A stretch of 64,000 nucleotides of DNA from Archangium primigenium (GTDB taxonomy: Bacteria; Myxococcota; Myxococcia; Myxococcales; Myxococcaceae): the NCBI RefSeq assembly GCF_016904885.1, contig NZ_JADWYI010000001.1:6634001-6698000 (forward strand), given 5' to 3'. The notes below the pieces were generated by a model. The model did not search any database. It saw only the letters and a program-made list of their open reading frames with translations, and was not told where the DNA came from. Each line of letters begins with the position of its first letter. Within the stretch, counting starts at the first letter, position 1. The translations under genes were made by a program, and so were the position numbers. Positions 61,014 to 64,000 of this stretch are shown in pieces.

Positions 61014-62462
61014 CTACACGCCCGGGGGGCGCTGGAAGGGGCCCGTCACGTCCGTGAGCGCCTCGGCCACGGACAGGAGGGCCTCGTCGCCCCAGCGGCG
61101 CCCCACCACCTGCACCCCGAGCGGCAGCGCCCGCGCGTCCGCGCGCGGCAGGGGCATGGCCACGACGGGGTGGCCCGTCAGGTTGAAGAGGCTGGGCAGG
61201 CCCGCGGTGCCCTCCATGTACTGCACGCGCCGCGCGTCCACCTCCAGCCACTCGCCGCTCTGGCGGTGGGTGAAGGCCGGGCTCATCGTCACCGGGCACA
61301 GCCAGGCGTCCCAGCCCGACAGGAAGGACTCGAGCCGCGCCATCATCTCATCGCGCACGGCGAGCGCCTGGGTGTAGTCGGACATCCGGCCCCACAGCCC
61401 GCGGATGATGCCGCGGTTGATGGCGGAGTCGCCGCGCATGGAGCGGAAGTACAGGGCCGTCATGACGCGCGCGACGTTCGGAATCTCCGAGCCCACCTCC
61501 GCGCCGAGCAGCATGCCCCAGGCGAGCCACACCCGCTCGAAGTCGATGGGCGGCGTGCGGCGCTCCACCACGCACCCCGCGGCCTCCAGCGCGCGCGCCA
61601 GGCTCGCCAGCGCCGAGCGGATCTCCGCGGTGACGGGCAGGCCGCCGAAGTCGTCCGTCCACAGGAAGCGGTACGTCTTCAGCTCCCGGCGGGGCACCTC
61701 CTGGAAGGGCACGGGCGCCATCTCCGTGTCCTGGCCGTCCGGTCCGCCCAGGAGCCGCAGCGCGAGCCGCAAGTCCTCCACCGTGCGCGCCAGGGGTCCG
61801 GCCACGCCCTGGTGGCGCACGCCCCGGGGCGCGCCCGGCATGCCGGGGATGTGGCCGGACAGGGGAATGCGCCCATCCGTGGGCTTGAGGCCGAACACGC
61901 CGCAGAAGTGCGAGGGAATGCGGATGGAGCCGCCGATGTCGCTGCCCACCTCGAGCGAGCTCATGCCCGCGGCCACCGCCACCGCGCCCCCGCCGGAGCT
62001 GCCCCCGCACGTGCGGGCCACGTCCCAGGGGTTGTTGGTGCGGCCGAAGACGGTGTTGTGCGTCTGCGTGTCCAGCGCGAGCCGGGGCATGTTCGTCTTG
62101 CCCACGATGACGGCGCCCGCCGCCTTGAGCCGCGCCACCACGGTGGCATCCCGCTCGGGCACGTAGCGCGCCAGGGCGTCGAAGCCGCTCGTCGTGCGCA
62201 GCCCCGTCGTCTCGAAGGCGTCCTTGATGGTGAGCGGCACGCCATGCAAGGGCCCCCACACCTCCCCCCGCGCGAGCGCCGCGTCCGCCTCACGCGCCCG
62301 GGCACGCGCCCGGCGCTCGTCGAGCGTCACCAGGGCGTTGAGCCGGACGTTGTTGCGGGACACCTGACCCAGGTGGGCGTCCAGCAGCTCGACGGCGGAC
62401 ACCTGACGGGCCCGGATGCGTTCGGCCATCTGATGCGTGGGGAGGAAGGCGAGTTCTTGCAT
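61014..62462 (-). CDS. Amidase (amidase-signature family)
   Basis: 482 residues. The signature GGSSGGGAVAVAAGMSSLEVGSDIGGSIR holds the Ser-cisSer pair, and the catalytic Lys lies in PLTIKDAF; the Ser-Ser-Lys triad is complete. It hydrolyses amides to acids; substrate may be a fatty amide, nicotinamide-like or glutaminyl compound. The region after residue 290 is variable in the family. No GatB/GatC genes are adjacent, so it is a free-standing amidase rather than GatA. Runs convergent with frzZ, 30 bases apart. Confidence 0.9.
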   Translation of the reverse strand: MQELAFLPTHQMAERIRARQVSAVELLDAHLGQVSRNNVRLNALVTLDERRARARAREADAALARGEVWGPLHGVPLTIKDAFETTGLRTTSGFDALARYVPERDATVVARLKAAGAVIVGKTNMPRLALDTQTHNTVFGRTNNPWDVARTCGGSSGGGAVAVAAGMSSLEVGSDIGGSIRIPSHFCGVFGLKPTDGRIPLSGHIPGMPGAPRGVRHQGVAGPLARTVEDLRLALRLLGGPDGQDTEMAPVPFQEVPRRELKTYRFLWTDDFGGLPVTAEIRSALASLARALEAAGCVVERRTPPIDFERVWLAWGMLLGAEVGSEIPNVARVMTALYFRSMRGDSAINRGIIRGLWGRMSDYTQALAVRDEMMARLESFLSGWDAWLCPVTMSPAFTHRQSGEWLEVDARRVQYMEGTAGLPSLFNLTGHPVVAMPLPRADARALPLGVQVVGRRWGDEALLSVAEALTDVTGPFQRPPGV

Positions 62463-62472
62463 GGGAGAAACT

Positions 62473-63777
62473 TTACTCCCGAACTCCCCCGTTGCGGCGC
62501 TCGTCCAGTCCGCGCGCGAAGTTGCCGATGACGAGGCCCGGCCGCGCCGCCTTGAGCCGCTTGAGCAGCTCGCGGATGCCGATGGGCTCGCCGCCCGCGC
62601 CCTTGTCCCGCGCCACCTCCAGGTACTGGATGGGATCGATGCACAACGAGCGCGTCTGCACCTGATCCACCTGGTACTTCTTCACCAGCCGGGCGAGCGC
62701 ATCGGCCTCCCCCTCGCGGTCGGTGACCCCCGGGAAGAGCAGGAGGTTGAGCGCCAGGTAGGCGTTGCGCTCGCGCGCGAGCGCGATGGAGGCCTCCACG
62801 TCCTCCCAGCCGTACTTCACCGGCTTGTAGTAGGCCTCGTACAGGTCCTTCACCGCCGAGTTGAGCGACACACGCACCGCGTCGAGCCCGGCGTCGAACA
62901 AGGCCGACAGGCCCTGGGTGAGGCTCGCGTTGGTGTTGATGTTGATGGAGCCGCGCGAGGAGTGCGCGCGCATGTAGCGGATGGACTCGGCGATGTACTT
63001 CCAGCGCGTGAGCGGCTCGCCCTCGCACCCCTGGCCGAAGCTGACCATGGTGCGGCCCGGCGCGTGCTCCAGGTGGTGCAGGCCGATGGCCCCCATCTCC
63101 TCGGCGCTGGGGCCGTCGTCCATGCGCTCGTGCGAGGCGGGCGGACCGTCCGCGGGCTGATCCGAGATGCACCCCACGCAGCGCGCGTTGCACATCACCG
63201 AGGCGGGGATGGCGCCCTCGTCGCGCACGTAGAAGATGTTCTGCGAGGTGAAGCAGCGGTACAGCATCGCGCACGTGGTGAGCTGCTTGAGCACGCGGTT
63301 GCCCGGAAAGCGCGCCAGGTGCGCGTCCACGAGCTTCTTGAGCTCCGGCGTCGAGTACTTCTCCGGCTCCCAGTGCGAGCGCTTGTCGGTGTGGATGGCC
63401 CACGCCACCGGCCCGTCCTTGCCCCAGGCCGCGGCGGTGTACGCCCACTGCGGCAGCACGGGCCCGTCCGCCTTCACCTCGCCGGGCAGGAACGTGCGCG
63501 TGTAGCCCGGCGGCAGGAGCGCCCCCACGGCGCTGGGCACGAACGTCTTGCCGTCCATGCGCATCTCGCGCACCAGCTCCAGCTCGCCCGTCTCCGGATT
63601 GAGCCCCACGGGCAGCCGACCCGGCAGGTGCACGAGCCGCCCCGCCGAGGGCAGCGGAATGGGCTTGTCCTGGGGAGGTACCAGCTCCTCGCCGCTGCGC
63701 AGCGTGGCGAGCAGGTAGGGGTGCTCCATCACCCGGCCCTTGGGATCGGCGAACAACAACTTGGGTGCCAAAGTCAT
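62473..63777 (-). CDS. Radical SAM protein
   Basis: 434 residues from the ATG at 63777; a GTG at 63795 would add six. The cluster motif CNARCVGC (C-x3-C-x2-C) is near residue 200, preceded by an N-terminal region of about 190 residues that includes AIHTDKRSHWEPEKYS. The TIM-barrel part shows SFGQGCEGEPLTRW (GGE-like SAM-binding) and INTNASLTQGL. Cysteines in TTCAMLYRCF may be part of an auxiliary cluster site. The reaction is unknown. Ends 10 bases before the amidase start. Confidence 0.85.
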   Translation of the reverse strand: MTLAPKLLFADPKGRVMEHPYLLATLRSGEELVPPQDKPIPLPSAGRLVHLPGRLPVGLNPETGELELVREMRMDGKTFVPSAVGALLPPGYTRTFLPGEVKADGPVLPQWAYTAAAWGKDGPVAWAIHTDKRSHWEPEKYSTPELKKLVDAHLARFPGNRVLKQLTTCAMLYRCFTSQNIFYVRDEGAIPASVMCNARCVGCISDQPADGPPASHERMDDGPSAEEMGAIGLHHLEHAPGRTMVSFGQGCEGEPLTRWKYIAESIRYMRAHSSRGSININTNASLTQGLSALFDAGLDAVRVSLNSAVKDLYEAYYKPVKYGWEDVEASIALARERNAYLALNLLLFPGVTDREGEADALARLVKKYQVDQVQTRSLCIDPIQYLEVARDKGAGGEPIGIRELLKRLKAARPGLVIGNFARGLDERRNGGVRE

Positions 63778-63833
63778 GGTCACGTTAACTATCACCCTCG
63801 CTGACGCCTTTCGATGGCTCGCCGGGGCGCGTC

Positions 63834-63862
63834 TTGACTCGTCCTGGACCCCTGCCTAGCGT
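63834..63862 (+). promoter_or_regulatory. Sigma-70-type promoter of the alanine dehydrogenase gene
   Basis: TTGACT (63834-63839) and TAGCGT (63857-63862) are separated by 17 bases, about 50 bases before the GTG start. The -35 is one base off consensus and the spacing ideal; the -10 matches only in part. Confidence 0.55.
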
Positions 63863-63912
63863 CCGCCCGCTTTTTCCGCGCGGAGCCGCGGAACTTTTTG
63901 GAGGCATTCCAC

Positions 63913-64000
63913 GTGATTGTCGGCGTTCCCAAGGAAATCAAGACCCGTGAGTACCGGGTTGGCATGGTACCCGCGGGGGTCCGCGCCCTCACCGGCGCGG
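63913..64000 (+). CDS. ald: Alanine dehydrogenase, N-terminus
   Basis: Partial; the gene runs off the right edge. GGAGG lies 9 bases before the GTG start. The visible MIVGVPKEIKTREYRVGM followed by VPAGVRALT is the start of alanine dehydrogenase (NAD-dependent L-alanine to pyruvate and ammonia). The related N-terminus of NAD(P) transhydrogenase alpha subunit begins differently, so Ald is preferred. Confidence 0.88.
   Translation, partial: MIVGVPKEIKTREYRVGMVPAGVRALTGA

Overview
The window is about 70% GC with tightly packed genes. It carries a complete Frz chemosensory locus (frzZ diverging from frzA-B-CD-E-G-F), which identifies a myxobacterium, most likely of the suborder Cystobacterineae (relatives of Archangium, Cystobacter and Myxococcus). 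Secreted hydrolases, lipoproteins and a two-domain bacteriolytic enzyme fit a predatory soil organism. All calls come from reading the sequence; no database was searched.

Bases 1-4568 hold a tight plus-strand operon: a PsuG-type pseudouridine-5'-phosphate glycosidase (cut by the window edge), a HAD phosphatase, two YdcZ-type membrane proteins, a DUF4243/questin-oxidase-like protein, uracil phosphoribosyltransferase and a GNAT acetyltransferase. This gene set matches the accessory genes of indigoidine/minimycin (C-nucleoside) clusters. Bases 4551-20000 are mainly exported enzymes: a PHP-domain protein, a beta-helix/discoidin protein, a lipoprotein joining an M23 endopeptidase, a GH25 muramidase and 13 peptidoglycan-binding repeats, an SMR transporter, a prolyl oligopeptidase, a YfhO membrane protein and a large GH119-like amylase with starch-binding domains.

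Bases 20026-22551 encode the most unusual protein seen: a Bd3614-type nucleic-acid deaminase with a long coiled coil and a C-terminal eight-cysteine FYVE-like zinc finger. From 22.5 to 35.3 kb come small membrane proteins, beta-propeller proteins, AraC and TetR regulators, a Coq4-like protein with a small partner, a SnoaL/NmrA pair, a GH43 enzyme and lipoproteins. A three-gene PaoABC-like molybdenum aldehyde oxidoreductase operon lies at 35.3-39.1 kb.

Bases 41.1-42.6 kb have lower GC and hold a tRNA/tmRNA-3'-end-like fragment, a small unknown gene and a lipoprotein gene broken by a frameshift and a stop. This looks like the worn remains of a mobile insertion. Core genes follow: a tandem D-Ala-D-Ala-ligase-like fusion, RDD and DUF4177 proteins, hemB, an ABC exporter, a DUF1015 protein and a PHA-granule-type protein.

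Bases 52.1-61.0 kb are the Frz system, which controls reversals in gliding motility: FrzCD signals through the CheW-like FrzA/FrzB to the kinase FrzE, which phosphorylates the output protein FrzZ, while FrzF and FrzG adjust receptor methylation. FrzZ here has an enormously lengthened Ala/Pro linker. The window ends with an amidase, a radical SAM protein and the start of alanine dehydrogenase.
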